From: Flavobacterium lindanitolerans
GTDB lineage: Bacteria; Bacteroidota; Bacteroidia; Flavobacteriales; Flavobacteriaceae
Length of the DNA stretch: 64,000 bases
Direction: 5' to 3'
NCBI RefSeq assembly: GCF_002846575.1
Contig: NZ_PJND01000007.1
Span: forward strand, 1,178,001 to 1,242,000
Positions 16,284 through 23,861 of this stretch are shown here, piece after piece; position 1 is the stretch's first letter; every line of letters begins with the position of its first letter. The notes under the pieces are model-generated. The model was not told the DNA's origin and ran no database searches. It saw nothing but the letters and a program-made list of their open reading frames with translations. Position numbers and translations under genes: made by a program.

Positions 16284-18542
16284 ATGAAAAAAATAATTTT
16301 TCTATTCGCGATGCTTCCTGCGGTGTTCTTTGCGCAAGAAACAAAAAATACGGAAAAGAAGCGCGAGCCTGGGAAATACGATACCAACAAATTCAGCCAG
16401 ATGTATGATTTGATGGCTACGCCTAATATGTTTCGAACAGCATCGGGAGCGCCAGGTCCGGCCTATTATCAGCAACAGGCAGATTATAAGATGAACATCG
16501 AATTAGATGACCGCAATGCAAGGCTTTATGGAACGGAAACCATTACCTATCATAACAACTCGCCGGATAATCTGGAATATTTATGGGTGCAGCTCGACCA
16601 AAATCAAAAAGCGAAAGACTCGGAATCACCTTTGGTAGATAATCAAAAAATGGATAAGGCAATGACTCCGGCCGGGTTTTCGAAAAAATTTCTGGAAGAA
16701 AAACCGGAAAGAGGTTTTGTGATTGAATATGTAAAAGATGCAAAGGGCAATCCGATGAAATATACCATCAACCATACCATGATGCGTATTGATTTGCCGA
16801 AACCTTTGAAATCAAAAGAAAAAATCTCATTTTCTATAAAATGGTGGTTCAATATCAATAATTATAGGGTAGAAGGAGGACGCTCCGGTTATGAGCATTT
16901 TGATAAAGATGGTAATAACCTGTATGTACTTGCCCAATTCTATCCAAGAATGGCCGTCTATAATGATGTAGAAGGTTGGCAGAACATGCAGTTTTGGGGT
17001 TCGGGAGAATTTGCCCTTCCGTTTGGGAATTTTGAAGTAAATATCACCGTTCCTGCAGACCATATTCTGGAAGCGACGGGTGACTTGCAGAACAGGAAAG
17101 AAGTTTTCACTGCAGAACAGTTTAAGCGATATCAGTTGGCAGAAAAAACCTATGACAAGCCGGTTGTAGTAGTTACTCAGGAAGAGGCAGAAGCAGCTTC
17201 AAAAGGTTTTTCAGACAAGAAAAAAACCTGGAAATTCAGTGCAAAATACGTGCGTGATTTTGGAATTTCAACTTCAAGAAAATTTATCTATGACGCCATG
17301 GCTGTAAAGCTTTCGGAAAAGTCAGTAATGGCCATATCATTATATCCGCCGGAAGCCAACCCGCTTTGGGGCGAATATTCAACAAAAACGGTTGCCCATA
17401 CCTTAAAAAGTTATTCCTCACACACGTTTGACTATCCTTATCCAAAGGCAATTTCGATTTCTGCCGAAGACCAGGGTATGGAATATCCTATGATTTGCTG
17501 GAATTACGGACGTCCTGATGAAAACGGATTTGTAAGCGAAAGGATAAAATACGGCATGCAAAGCGTGATTATTCATGAAGTAGGGCATAATTTTTTCCCG
17601 ATGATTGTCAATTCTGATGAACGCCAATGGACCTGGATGGATGAAGGATTGAATACTTTCCTGCAATATTTGGCAGAACAGGAATTAAGCCCGAGCTATC
17701 CTTCACAAAGAGGACCCGCGGCTAAGATTGTTCCGTATATGAGCGGACCGCAGAATTTTTTAGAGCCAATTATGTCAAATTCAGAAACAATACACCAATT
17801 TGGGGCCAATGCCTATGCCAAGCCTGCCACAGGATTGAACATATTGCGTGAAACCATTATGGGGAAAGAATTGTTTGACTATGCATTCAAGACCTATGCC
17901 AACCGTTGGAAATTTAAACACCCTACGCCGGAAGACTTTTTCAGAACCATGGAAGATGCTTCGGCGGTTGATTTGGACTGGTTCTGGAGAGGGTGGTTTT
18001 ATTCTACAGATTATGTTGATATAGGAATCCAAAATGTGAAAGAATATTATGTTACGGCAGAAGCACCAAAAGAAACTAAAGATGTCAATATAAGAAAGGG
18101 ACGTTTTAATAAAGAGGAAGGGCCGTTCGTTTATATGGTTTCGTCAGATTCTGAAGGTTTTAATAAAAAGAATATAAAACCTTTGGATGTTAATGATATA
18201 AAAGTGTTGTCTGACTTTATTCAGGAAAAATATACACAGGAAGAAAGAAGCAAACTCAAATCTCCAAAATATTTTTACGAAGTTGCTTTTGATAAGCCAG
18301 GAGGTATGCTAATGCCAATTTTGGTACAGCTGGTTTATGAAGACGGTACCACAGAAGATTTTAATTTTCCGGTACAAATATGGAGAAAAGGCAATCAGGT
18401 AGTGTCCCGTGTTTTTGCAACAGATAAAAAAGTAGCCAAGATTAAGCTGGACCCAAAATTACAGACCGCAGATATTGATTTAGAGAACAATTCATGGCCA
18501 AGAGAGAAGGCTAAATCTAAATTTGACGAACTGGAGGATTAA
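16284..18542 (+). CDS. M1 family metallopeptidase (aminopeptidase N-like), secreted
   Basis: This 752-residue protein begins with a signal peptide (to ~VFFAQE). The N-terminal beta domain has MNIELDDRNARLYGTETITYHNNSPD, and the catalytic domain has the gluzincin motif HEVGH near residue 430, with the third zinc ligand Glu in WMDEGLNTF about 20 residues later. The exopeptidase motif normally GAMEN reads QGMEYP, as in the Bacteroidetes branch of M1 that is not a classical aminopeptidase N. A C-terminal beta region follows (FYEVAFDKPGG, VQIWRKGNQV). It is probably periplasmic or surface-exposed and acts on peptides. Its position after the paralogue array and DUF6702 suggests a shared, still unknown, task. 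Confidence 0.9.
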   Translation: MKKIIFLFAMLPAVFFAQETKNTEKKREPGKYDTNKFSQMYDLMATPNMFRTASGAPGPAYYQQQADYKMNIELDDRNARLYGTETITYHNNSPDNLEYLWVQLDQNQKAKDSESPLVDNQKMDKAMTPAGFSKKFLEEKPERGFVIEYVKDAKGNPMKYTINHTMMRIDLPKPLKSKEKISFSIKWWFNINNYRVEGGRSGYEHFDKDGNNLYVLAQFYPRMAVYNDVEGWQNMQFWGSGEFALPFGNFEVNITVPADHILEATGDLQNRKEVFTAEQFKRYQLAEKTYDKPVVVVTQEEAEAASKGFSDKKKTWKFSAKYVRDFGISTSRKFIYDAMAVKLSEKSVMAISLYPPEANPLWGEYSTKTVAHTLKSYSSHTFDYPYPKAISISAEDQGMEYPMICWNYGRPDENGFVSERIKYGMQSVIIHEVGHNFFPMIVNSDERQWTWMDEGLNTFLQYLAEQELSPSYPSQRGPAAKIVPYMSGPQNFLEPIMSNSETIHQFGANAYAKPATGLNILRETIMGKELFDYAFKTYANRWKFKHPTPEDFFRTMEDASAVDLDWFWRGWFYSTDYVDIGIQNVKEYYVTAEAPKETKDVNIRKGRFNKEEGPFVYMVSSDSEGFNKKNIKPLDVNDIKVLSDFIQEKYTQEERSKLKSPKYFYEVAFDKPGGMLMPILVQLVYEDGTTEDFNFPVQIWRKGNQVVSRVFATDKKVAKIKLDPKLQTADIDLENNSWPREKAKSKFDELED

Positions 18543-18606
18543 GTTAAAATCATATTAAAAAAGAACAGTAAAGCAATAAAGCTAAGACCGCGGTTATTTT
18601 TTGCTG

Positions 18607-18614
18607 TATCTTTG
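18607..18614 (+). promoter_or_regulatory. -7 element before tatA
   Basis: TATCTTTG fits TAnnTTTG and ends 20 bases before the tatA ATG. No clear -33 TTG is seen at the usual distance, so only the -7 box is claimed. Confidence 0.5.
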
Positions 18615-18634
18615 CGAGAATAAAATACAATATT

Positions 18635-19006
18635 ATGTTTGGTATCGGAGGATCGGAATTAGTATTCATCATATTTATAGCCATAATGCTTTTTGGGGCA
18701 GATAAAATTCCGGAAGTAGCAAGAACTTTGGGAAAAGGAATGCAGCAGCTTAAAAATGCAACAGACGATATTAAAACTGAAATTCACAAAACAGCTTCAG
18801 AAAATGGTTTGGATACCCAATCATTAACAGGCGGTTTTTCTGAAGAAATCAGTAAGGTAAAAGAAAATTTCAATAAAATTATTGAAAACTCCAACGATAA
18901 CAGTTTTGGTTTGGACAAAATAACACAAGATATCAATTCAGAAATTACGAAAGTAAAAGAAGATATCGAAACGATGGAAGGACCTATAAAAAGACAGGAT
19001 AGATAA
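18635..19006 (+). CDS. tatA: Sec-independent protein translocase TatA/TatB-type
   Basis: TatA forms the pore or patch of the twin-arginine translocase, which exports folded proteins. This 123-residue protein has one N-terminal transmembrane helix (FIIFIAIMLFGADKIPEVART, residues ~11-31), the hinge FGADKIPE and the amphipathic helix LGKGMQQLKNATDDIKTEI. An unusually long charged tail of about 75 residues ends in coiled-coil-like heptads (INSEITKVKEDIETMEG). TatA is often under 90 residues, so the tail is somewhat TatB-like, and I cannot separate the two roles. The stop overlaps the next start (TAATG). Confidence 0.88.
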   Translation: MFGIGGSELVFIIFIAIMLFGADKIPEVARTLGKGMQQLKNATDDIKTEIHKTASENGLDTQSLTGGFSEEISKVKENFNKIIENSNDNSFGLDKITQDINSEITKVKEDIETMEGPIKRQDR

Positions 19007-19611
19007 TGGAGACATTGTTAGAACTTGATAGAAACCTGTTTATTTATCTCAATAGTCTCGGCTCTGAAACGTTCGACGGTTTCTGGTTATTTATTACAAA
19101 ACAGATCAACTGGATTCCAATTTTTGCTATCATACTCTATTTGGTTTTCAAAAATCTGGGCTGGAGGCATGCCCTGATGATAATTGTAGTTATGGCTTTA
19201 CTGATTACATTGACAGACCAAACAACAAATCTTTTCAAAAACGGCTTCCAAAGATTACGGCCGGGAAGCGACCCTGACCTTGCAGGCCTGATTCGTGCCG
19301 TACAGACAAGAAAATCCTTTAGCTTTATTTCCGGCCATGCATCCAACTCAATGGCTGCTGCCTTTTTTCTTTATAAAGTATTGAAGCCTTACCTTAAATA
19401 TATGGGCTTTATCTTTTTGTGGCCGCTGATTTTTGCCTACAGCAGGATTTATCTCGGACTGCATTATCCGGGAGATATTCTTTGCGGATATGTATGGGGA
19501 ATTTTAATGGCAATGATCATGCTGCGATTATATGCCTACTTAAGGGATAAATACTTTCCACAAAAAGAATACGTCGACAATCCGACTAATGATGAACCTA
19601 TACGGAATTAG
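19006..19611 (+). CDS. Phosphatase PAP2 family membrane protein
   Basis: This 201-residue integral membrane protein has about five or six predicted helices. The three PAP2 motifs are present: FKNGFQRLRPGSD (KxxxxxxRP type, residues ~79-91), SFISGHASNSMAAA (catalytic SGH, ~105-118) and SRIYLGLHYPGDILCG (SRxxxxxHxxxD, ~145-160). Relatives dephosphorylate undecaprenyl-pyrophosphate, phosphatidylglycerophosphate or lipid A, and the exact substrate is not fixed by sequence. It overlaps tatA by one base (TAATG) and is probably cotranscribed. The tail after the last helix is charged and cytoplasmic. Confidence 0.9.
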   Translation: METLLELDRNLFIYLNSLGSETFDGFWLFITKQINWIPIFAIILYLVFKNLGWRHALMIIVVMALLITLTDQTTNLFKNGFQRLRPGSDPDLAGLIRAVQTRKSFSFISGHASNSMAAAFFLYKVLKPYLKYMGFIFLWPLIFAYSRIYLGLHYPGDILCGYVWGILMAMIMLRLYAYLRDKYFPQKEYVDNPTNDEPIRN

Positions 19612-19612
19612 A

Positions 19613-20254
19613 TTATAAAACCCGGCTTACGGTTAATCCGTCACGGATAGGAAGCAATACGGTTTCAATTCTGGGGTCGTCTTTCAGTTTTTTATTATAT
19701 TCTAAAAGTACGTTGGTACTTATGTCTTTCGGATTTGGTGTTTCCAATACCTTGCCACTCCATAACACATTATCAGAAAGAATAATACCTCCCTTATTCA
19801 TTATAGGTACTATCATGTCAAAATAGTTCAGATAATTATCCTTGTCGGCATCAATAAAAACCAGGTCAAATTTCTTTCCGAGTGTAGGTATAATTTCCAA
19901 TGCATTTCCCAAATGCTGTGTTATTTGGTTTTTCCATGGCGACAGGTCGAAGTATTTTTTTTGAATGCTAAGTAATTCTTCGTTAATATCGATAGTGTCG
20001 ATGGAACCGTTTTCCTTCATTCCTTCTGCAAGGCATAAAGTGGCGTAACCTGTATAGGTTCCTATTTCAAGAATATTTTCCGGATTGACCAATTTGGAAA
20101 TCATGCTTAGGACTCTACCCTGAAAATGGCCGCTAAGCATTCTCGGCTGCATAATTTTTTGGAAAGTTTCCCTGTGAAGGGCTGCTAAGAGTGCAGGTTC
20201 GTTTTCAGAATGTTTTTCGACATAAAGTTCTAGTTCGGGAGAAATAAAATGCAT
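19613..20254 (-). CDS. O-methyltransferase (SAM-dependent, family 3)
   Basis: This 213-residue cytoplasmic methyltransferase has the Rossmann motif I ILEIGTYTGYATLCLAEGM (residues ~60-78), the acidic ribose-binding position in IDTIDINEELL, the metal/active-site segment FDLVFIDADKDNYLNYFD (~128-145), and GGIILSDNVLWSGKV, all typical of the caffeoyl-CoA O-methyltransferase-like class that uses a divalent metal. The bacterial substrates of this class are mostly unknown. Convergent with the PAP2 gene, its stop lies one base away from that gene's stop. Confidence 0.9.
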   Translation of the reverse strand: MHFISPELELYVEKHSENEPALLAALHRETFQKIMQPRMLSGHFQGRVLSMISKLVNPENILEIGTYTGYATLCLAEGMKENGSIDTIDINEELLSIQKKYFDLSPWKNQITQHLGNALEIIPTLGKKFDLVFIDADKDNYLNYFDMIVPIMNKGGIILSDNVLWSGKVLETPNPKDISTNVLLEYNKKLKDDPRIETVLLPIRDGLTVSRVL

Positions 20255-20319
20255 GGTAAAAAGTTTTTACAAAATTATAAAATATTAACACTCATTAGGT
20301 ACATCTCACTTTGAATATA

Positions 20320-20327
20320 TAACTTTG
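20320..20327 (+). promoter_or_regulatory. -7 element of rlmN (leaderless arrangement)
   Basis: TAACTTTG matches TAnnTTTG. Only four bases (CGCC) separate it from the rlmN ATG at 20332, so the transcript would begin at or just around the start codon. Confidence 0.55.
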
Positions 20328-20331
20328 CGCC

Positions 20332-21375
20332 ATGCAAATTGAGAAGAAAGACATCAGAGCATTATCAAAAGACCAATTGAGGGAATTTTTTGTTTCAAAC
20401 GGAGACAAAGCTTTTCGCGGAAATCAGGTCTATGAATGGCTTTGGAACAAAGGAGCGCATAATTTTGATGACATGACCAATGTCGCCAAAGCGACGCGTC
20501 AGATGCTGGAAGAAAATTTTGTCATCAACCATATCAGGGTTGACCAAATGCAAAAAAGTGAAGATGGAACTGTAAAAAATGCTGTCCGTCTCCATGATGG
20601 ATTGGTGGTAGAATCAGTATTGATTCCTACGGAAACCAGAACAACGGCTTGCGTTTCTTCTCAGGTGGGCTGCAGCCTTGATTGTAATTTTTGTGCTACT
20701 GCAAGGCTGAAAAGAATGCGAAATCTGAATCCTGATGAAATTTATGACCAGGTAGTGGCCATCGATAATGAAAGCCGACTGTATCACAATCGTCCCTTAT
20801 CGAATATCGTTTTTATGGGAATGGGAGAACCGTTGATGAACTATAACAATGTCATGAAAGCAATAGAGAAGATTGTTTCGCCGGAAGGACTTGGAATGTC
20901 ACCAAAAAGAATTACGGTCTCAACCTCAGGAGTTCCTAAAATGATTAAAAAACTGGCTGACGACGAAGTGAAATTCAAACTGGCAGTTTCCCTGCATTCT
21001 GCAATTGATGAAATCCGTTCGCAAATCATGCCTTTTAGCAAAAGCTTTCCGTTGGCTGATTTGCGTGAAGCCTTAGAATATTGGTACAGCCATACCAAAA
21101 GCCGGGTTACCTATGAATATGTCGTTTGGAAAGGAATTAATGACAATAAAGCTTCCGTTGATGCTTTGGTGAAATTCTGTAAATATGTTCCGTGCAAAGT
21201 CAATCTTATCGAATACAACCCGATTGACGATGGTGAATTTCAACAAGCTTCGGAAGAATCGATAAACGAATACATAAAAGCTTTGGAAAGAAACGATATT
21301 GTCGTGAAAGTACGCCGAAGCAGAGGAAAAGATATTGATGCCGCCTGCGGACAGTTGGCAAATAAAGAAGCTTAA
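20332..21375 (+). CDS. rlmN: 23S rRNA (adenine2503-C2)-methyltransferase RlmN
   Basis: RlmN is a radical SAM enzyme that methylates C2 of A2503 in 23S rRNA and A37 in some tRNAs. This 347-residue protein has the normal length. It contains the iron-sulfur motif CSLDCNFC (residues ~118-125), the SAM-binding MGMGEPLMNYNNV, TVSTSGVPKMI, LAVSLHSA, and the C-terminal mechanistic Cys in DAACGQL. The N-terminal accessory domain (DQLREFFVSNGDKAFRGNQVY) is intact. The start is at the first ATG after a -7 box only four bases away. A strong hairpin terminator follows. Confidence 0.97.
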   Translation: MQIEKKDIRALSKDQLREFFVSNGDKAFRGNQVYEWLWNKGAHNFDDMTNVAKATRQMLEENFVINHIRVDQMQKSEDGTVKNAVRLHDGLVVESVLIPTETRTTACVSSQVGCSLDCNFCATARLKRMRNLNPDEIYDQVVAIDNESRLYHNRPLSNIVFMGMGEPLMNYNNVMKAIEKIVSPEGLGMSPKRITVSTSGVPKMIKKLADDEVKFKLAVSLHSAIDEIRSQIMPFSKSFPLADLREALEYWYSHTKSRVTYEYVVWKGINDNKASVDALVKFCKYVPCKVNLIEYNPIDDGEFQQASEESINEYIKALERNDIVVKVRRSRGKDIDAACGQLANKEA

Positions 21376-21400
21376 TTAAAAATCGAAGAATACTTCAACC

Positions 21401-21434
21401 CTGCCAGAGTTCCAGACTCTGGCAGTTTTTTTTT
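21401..21434 (+). terminator. rlmN terminator (CTGCCAGAGT palindrome, copy 1)
   Basis: A 10-bp perfect stem CTGCCAGAGT/ACTCTGGCAG with loop TCCAG is followed by nine T residues on the plus strand. The T-run reaches the stop codon of the converging small membrane gene. A longer version of the same palindrome occurs at 21701-21751. Confidence 0.85.
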
Positions 21435-21621
21435 ACTTCTTAGGAGATTTCCGGAGTGGTACCGTGACAATAGTAAGTGCTATCGATACACCTAGAATGC
21501 TATATTGGAGATATAATAATGAGTCATCAGGATCAAAAAATGGAATAAGTAAACCTGTATAAAGCAAACCAACTGATATAATTTGGCTAATGACCTTTTT
21601 ATCGATTTTTATCTTAAACAT
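21433..21621 (-). CDS. Small two-helix membrane protein (paralogue B)
   Basis: This 62-residue protein has two hydrophobic segments (residues ~11-28 and ~36-55) around a polar turn DPDDSLLYLQY and a basic end RKSPKK. It is clearly related to the 64-residue protein encoded upstream: DDSLLYLQY, ILGVSI, TIV and RKSP are shared. That conservation is the main evidence that both are real genes rather than chance frames. I know no named family. With the lipoprotein further upstream it makes a three-gene minus-strand cassette. A possible immunity or accessory role is only a guess. Confidence 0.6.
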   Translation of the reverse strand: MFKIKIDKKVISQIISVGLLYTGLLIPFFDPDDSLLYLQYSILGVSIALTIVTVPLRKSPKK

Positions 21622-21700
21622 GGCGTATAGATTAATTAAAAATTGGTAAATAGTTTGCTTAATTTTTTAAACGTAACTATTTTTCAAACAAAAACAATAG

Positions 21701-21751
21701 AAACAAACAAACCCTGCCAGAGTTCCAAACTCTGGCAGGGTTTGTTTGTTT
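21701..21751 (-). terminator. 24-bp perfect palindrome after paralogue A (copy 2)
   Basis: The arms at 21701-21724 and 21728-21751 are perfect 24-bp complements with a 3-nt loop, containing CTGCCAGAGTT. The palindrome overlaps the stop codon of the 64-residue gene. The arm ends in GTTTGTTTGTTT, so it can serve as a terminator in either direction. It shares its core with the rlmN terminator. Confidence 0.75.
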
Positions 21752-21944
21752 ACTTATTCGGGGATTTCCTGCGTGATACTATAACAATAGTAAACACTAT
21801 TGATACGCCCAAAATGATATACTGTAGGTATAATAACGAGTCATCAGTGTCAAAAATTTGAATAATCAACACCATATAAAGAAAGCTGTACGATATTATT
21901 GCGCTAATATCTTTTTTACTAATATTTTTTATTTTCTTATACAT
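21750..21944 (-). CDS. Small two-helix membrane protein (paralogue A)
   Basis: This 64-residue protein (MYKKIKNISKKDISAII...) has a basic N-terminus, helix 1 (~13-31), the turn FDTDDSLLYLQY, helix 2 (~41-57) and the tail RRKSPNK. It is a close paralogue of the 62-residue protein downstream. Its ATG lies inside the last codons of the upstream lipoprotein gene (16-base overlap in another frame), which is strong evidence for translation and for functional linkage with that lipoprotein. The function is unknown. The layout (exported protein followed by tiny membrane proteins) resembles effector/immunity pairs, but nothing in the sequence proves that. Confidence 0.7.
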   Translation of the reverse strand: MYKKIKNISKKDISAIISYSFLYMVLIIQIFDTDDSLLYLQYIILGVSIVFTIVIVSRRKSPNK

Positions 21945-22591
21945 GCTTCATAATCTGCGTTAGCATCAGCTTTACAAACAATCATATTGGCCTGCACGGC
22001 AGCATATCCGATTACCGTGCTCCAGCCAAAGGAAACAAACCCTGAAGCTGCGGCAAAAGATACGCCAATCCAAAAGGTACGTTCACATCTGGCATCGTCT
22101 ATTGCCCACTGCTCTTTACATGTTCTTTTAGCAGAAGTATGTGCTTCATAATTGAGTTGAGAATCTATTTCTTGCATTATGATTTCAAACCTGTCTGCTT
22201 CTGGTATTTCATAAAACTCTTTGTTGTCTTGATAAAATATCTCAGTTTGAATCGAAAGTTCTTTTGTAAGTCTAACTAGTTTGTCAGGTTTAGAGATTTT
22301 TAGTTTTTCAAAATAGCGTAATAGTTCTGCCTCGTCTTTTATATCATCAAGATTTTGGCTGGTGCTTTTTATGTCGCTATTGCTTTCTTCTAAAATTGTT
22401 AGGATTTGATTGTTTAATGCGATGCATTCAGTGATAAAATCACTTAGCTTGTTATCAATAATACGTTTTTGGTTATTGATTCTTTTGTCATCTTTTAAAA
22501 CACCATTTGTATTTTGTGTTTCTAGGTTTTCTTTGTCGCAGCTTAAAAGTAGGAAAGAGATGGCGAATAAAATAAATACAGTTTTTTTCAT
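21929..22591 (-). CDS. Lipoprotein with cysteine-framed hydrophobic C-terminus
   Basis: This 220-residue protein of no family I recognise starts with a lipoprotein signal (MKKTVFILFAISFLLLSCDKE, lipid-bearing Cys near residue 18). Residues ~25-150 are charged and helical (coiled-coil-like, rich in E, D, K, L, I). The last ~65 residues are different: TCKEQWAIDDARCERTF, then an Ala/Gly/Ser-rich hydrophobic stretch (GVSFAAASGFVSFGW, VIGYAAVQANMIV), then CKADANADYEACIRK. Four cysteines thus frame a possible membrane-inserting hairpin. It heads the cassette with the two mini-membrane proteins. I infer a cell-surface protein with a membrane-active or disulfide-closed domain. Confidence 0.75.
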   Translation of the reverse strand: MKKTVFILFAISFLLLSCDKENLETQNTNGVLKDDKRINNQKRIIDNKLSDFITECIALNNQILTILEESNSDIKSTSQNLDDIKDEAELLRYFEKLKISKPDKLVRLTKELSIQTEIFYQDNKEFYEIPEADRFEIIMQEIDSQLNYEAHTSAKRTCKEQWAIDDARCERTFWIGVSFAAASGFVSFGWSTVIGYAAVQANMIVCKADANADYEACIRK

Positions 22592-22759
22592 GCTTGAATA
22601 AATTTATATGGCTGTTAAGTTGTAAACATAATCTTTTTTCTTTAAAAAATCAAATTTATAACAAAACAAAAATAATTATAACACATTTATGTTTTCGAAG
22701 TTTCAAACTTTGATAGCGTATTTAATGTAACTGCATCTTCTATAACCTCACAACACCTC

Positions 22760-22789
22760 TTGTACTTTACCACTTAAATAGTATATTTG
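22760..22789 (+). promoter_or_regulatory. Promoter of polyprenyl synthetase (leaderless arrangement)
   Basis: There is a TTG (22760-22762), a 19-nt spacer and TATATTTG (22782-22789), a textbook Bacteroidetes promoter. The ATG at 22796 follows after only six bases, so the mRNA should have almost no leader. It also argues against the in-frame TTG at 22787, which lies inside the -7 box. Confidence 0.7.
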
Positions 22790-22795
22790 TCCTCA

Positions 22796-23776
22796 ATGAA
22801 AATCACGGAGCAAATAAAACAGCCGATTCTTGCCGAAATGGAACTTTTTGAGAAAAAGTTTCATGAAGCGATGTCGTCAAAAGTTGCCTTGCTCAACAGA
22901 ATTACCTACTATATTGTAAACCGTAAGGGAAAACAAATGCGACCGATGTTTGTTTTCCTGACAGCCAAAATGGTTTCAGGTGGTACAGTCAACGAAAGAA
23001 CCTATCGGGGGGCTTCGGTAATCGAATTAATCCATACTGCAACTTTAGTGCATGATGATGTTGTTGATGACAGTAACAGGCGTCGCGGGTTTTTCTCAAT
23101 CAATGCTTTGTGGAAAAACAAAATTGCCGTTTTGGTTGGCGATTACCTGCTTTCAAAAGGACTGTTGCTTTCTATTGACAATGGTGATTTTGATTTGCTG
23201 AAAATAATTTCTGTAGCCGTAAGAGAAATGAGCGAAGGAGAATTGCTTCAAATCGAAAAAGCCAGAAGGCTGGATATTACAGAAGACATCTATTACGAAA
23301 TCATACGCCAGAAAACAGCAACCTTAATTGCAGCCTGCTGTTCACTCGGAGCTTGTTCTGTAGCTCCGGAAAATGATGAGGTTATTGAAAGAATGCGCAA
23401 ATTTGGTGAACTCATTGGAATGGCATTCCAGATTAAAGACGATTTGTTTGACTATACCGATGATGCTATTGGAAAACCAACCGGAATCGATATTAAAGAA
23501 CAAAAGATGACGCTGCCATTGATTTATGTGCTGAATCATTGTACGCCAAAAGAAAAAAGCTGGATTATCAACTCCATTAAAAATCACAATAAGGACAAAA
23601 AACGGGTAAAAGAAGTCATCTCTTTTGTAAAACAAAATAACGGTCTGGCCTATGCAGAACAAAAAATGACCGAATTCCAGAAAGAAGCGTTGCAACTAAT
23701 TCAGGATTTTCCCAACTCTCCCTACAAGGATGCGCTTACCCTGATGGTAAATTATGTGATAGAAAGAAAAAAATAA
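22796..23776 (+). CDS. Polyprenyl synthetase family protein (trans-prenyltransferase)
   Basis: The enzyme chains isopentenyl diphosphate onto an allylic primer to make long prenyl diphosphates, probably for menaquinone side chains (octaprenyl-type). The start at the ATG at 22796 gives 326 residues. The first Asp-rich motif is LVHDDVVDDSNRRRG (residues ~80-95), preceded by KGKQMRPMFVFL. The second is FQIKDDLFDYTDD (~216-228), followed by GKPTGIDIKEQKMTLPLIY. Chain length cannot be set reliably by eye. It is probably soluble or loosely membrane-associated. It is a single gene on its own promoter. Confidence 0.93.
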   Translation: MKITEQIKQPILAEMELFEKKFHEAMSSKVALLNRITYYIVNRKGKQMRPMFVFLTAKMVSGGTVNERTYRGASVIELIHTATLVHDDVVDDSNRRRGFFSINALWKNKIAVLVGDYLLSKGLLLSIDNGDFDLLKIISVAVREMSEGELLQIEKARRLDITEDIYYEIIRQKTATLIAACCSLGACSVAPENDEVIERMRKFGELIGMAFQIKDDLFDYTDDAIGKPTGIDIKEQKMTLPLIYVLNHCTPKEKSWIINSIKNHNKDKKRVKEVISFVKQNNGLAYAEQKMTEFQKEALQLIQDFPNSPYKDALTLMVNYVIERKK

Positions 23777-23861
23777 TCTGTTGCTGCTGATTTTTTTATT
23801 GCTATGCAACCTTTTTAGCCGTAATATCGTCTTTGACAGTAGAACCTAAAATCTGTCACTC

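Noticed and set aside
22787..22795. TTG start of the prenyl synthetase
   Set aside because: The TTG lies inside the -7 promoter box, so transcripts could hardly contain it. The ATG at 22796 fits the family.
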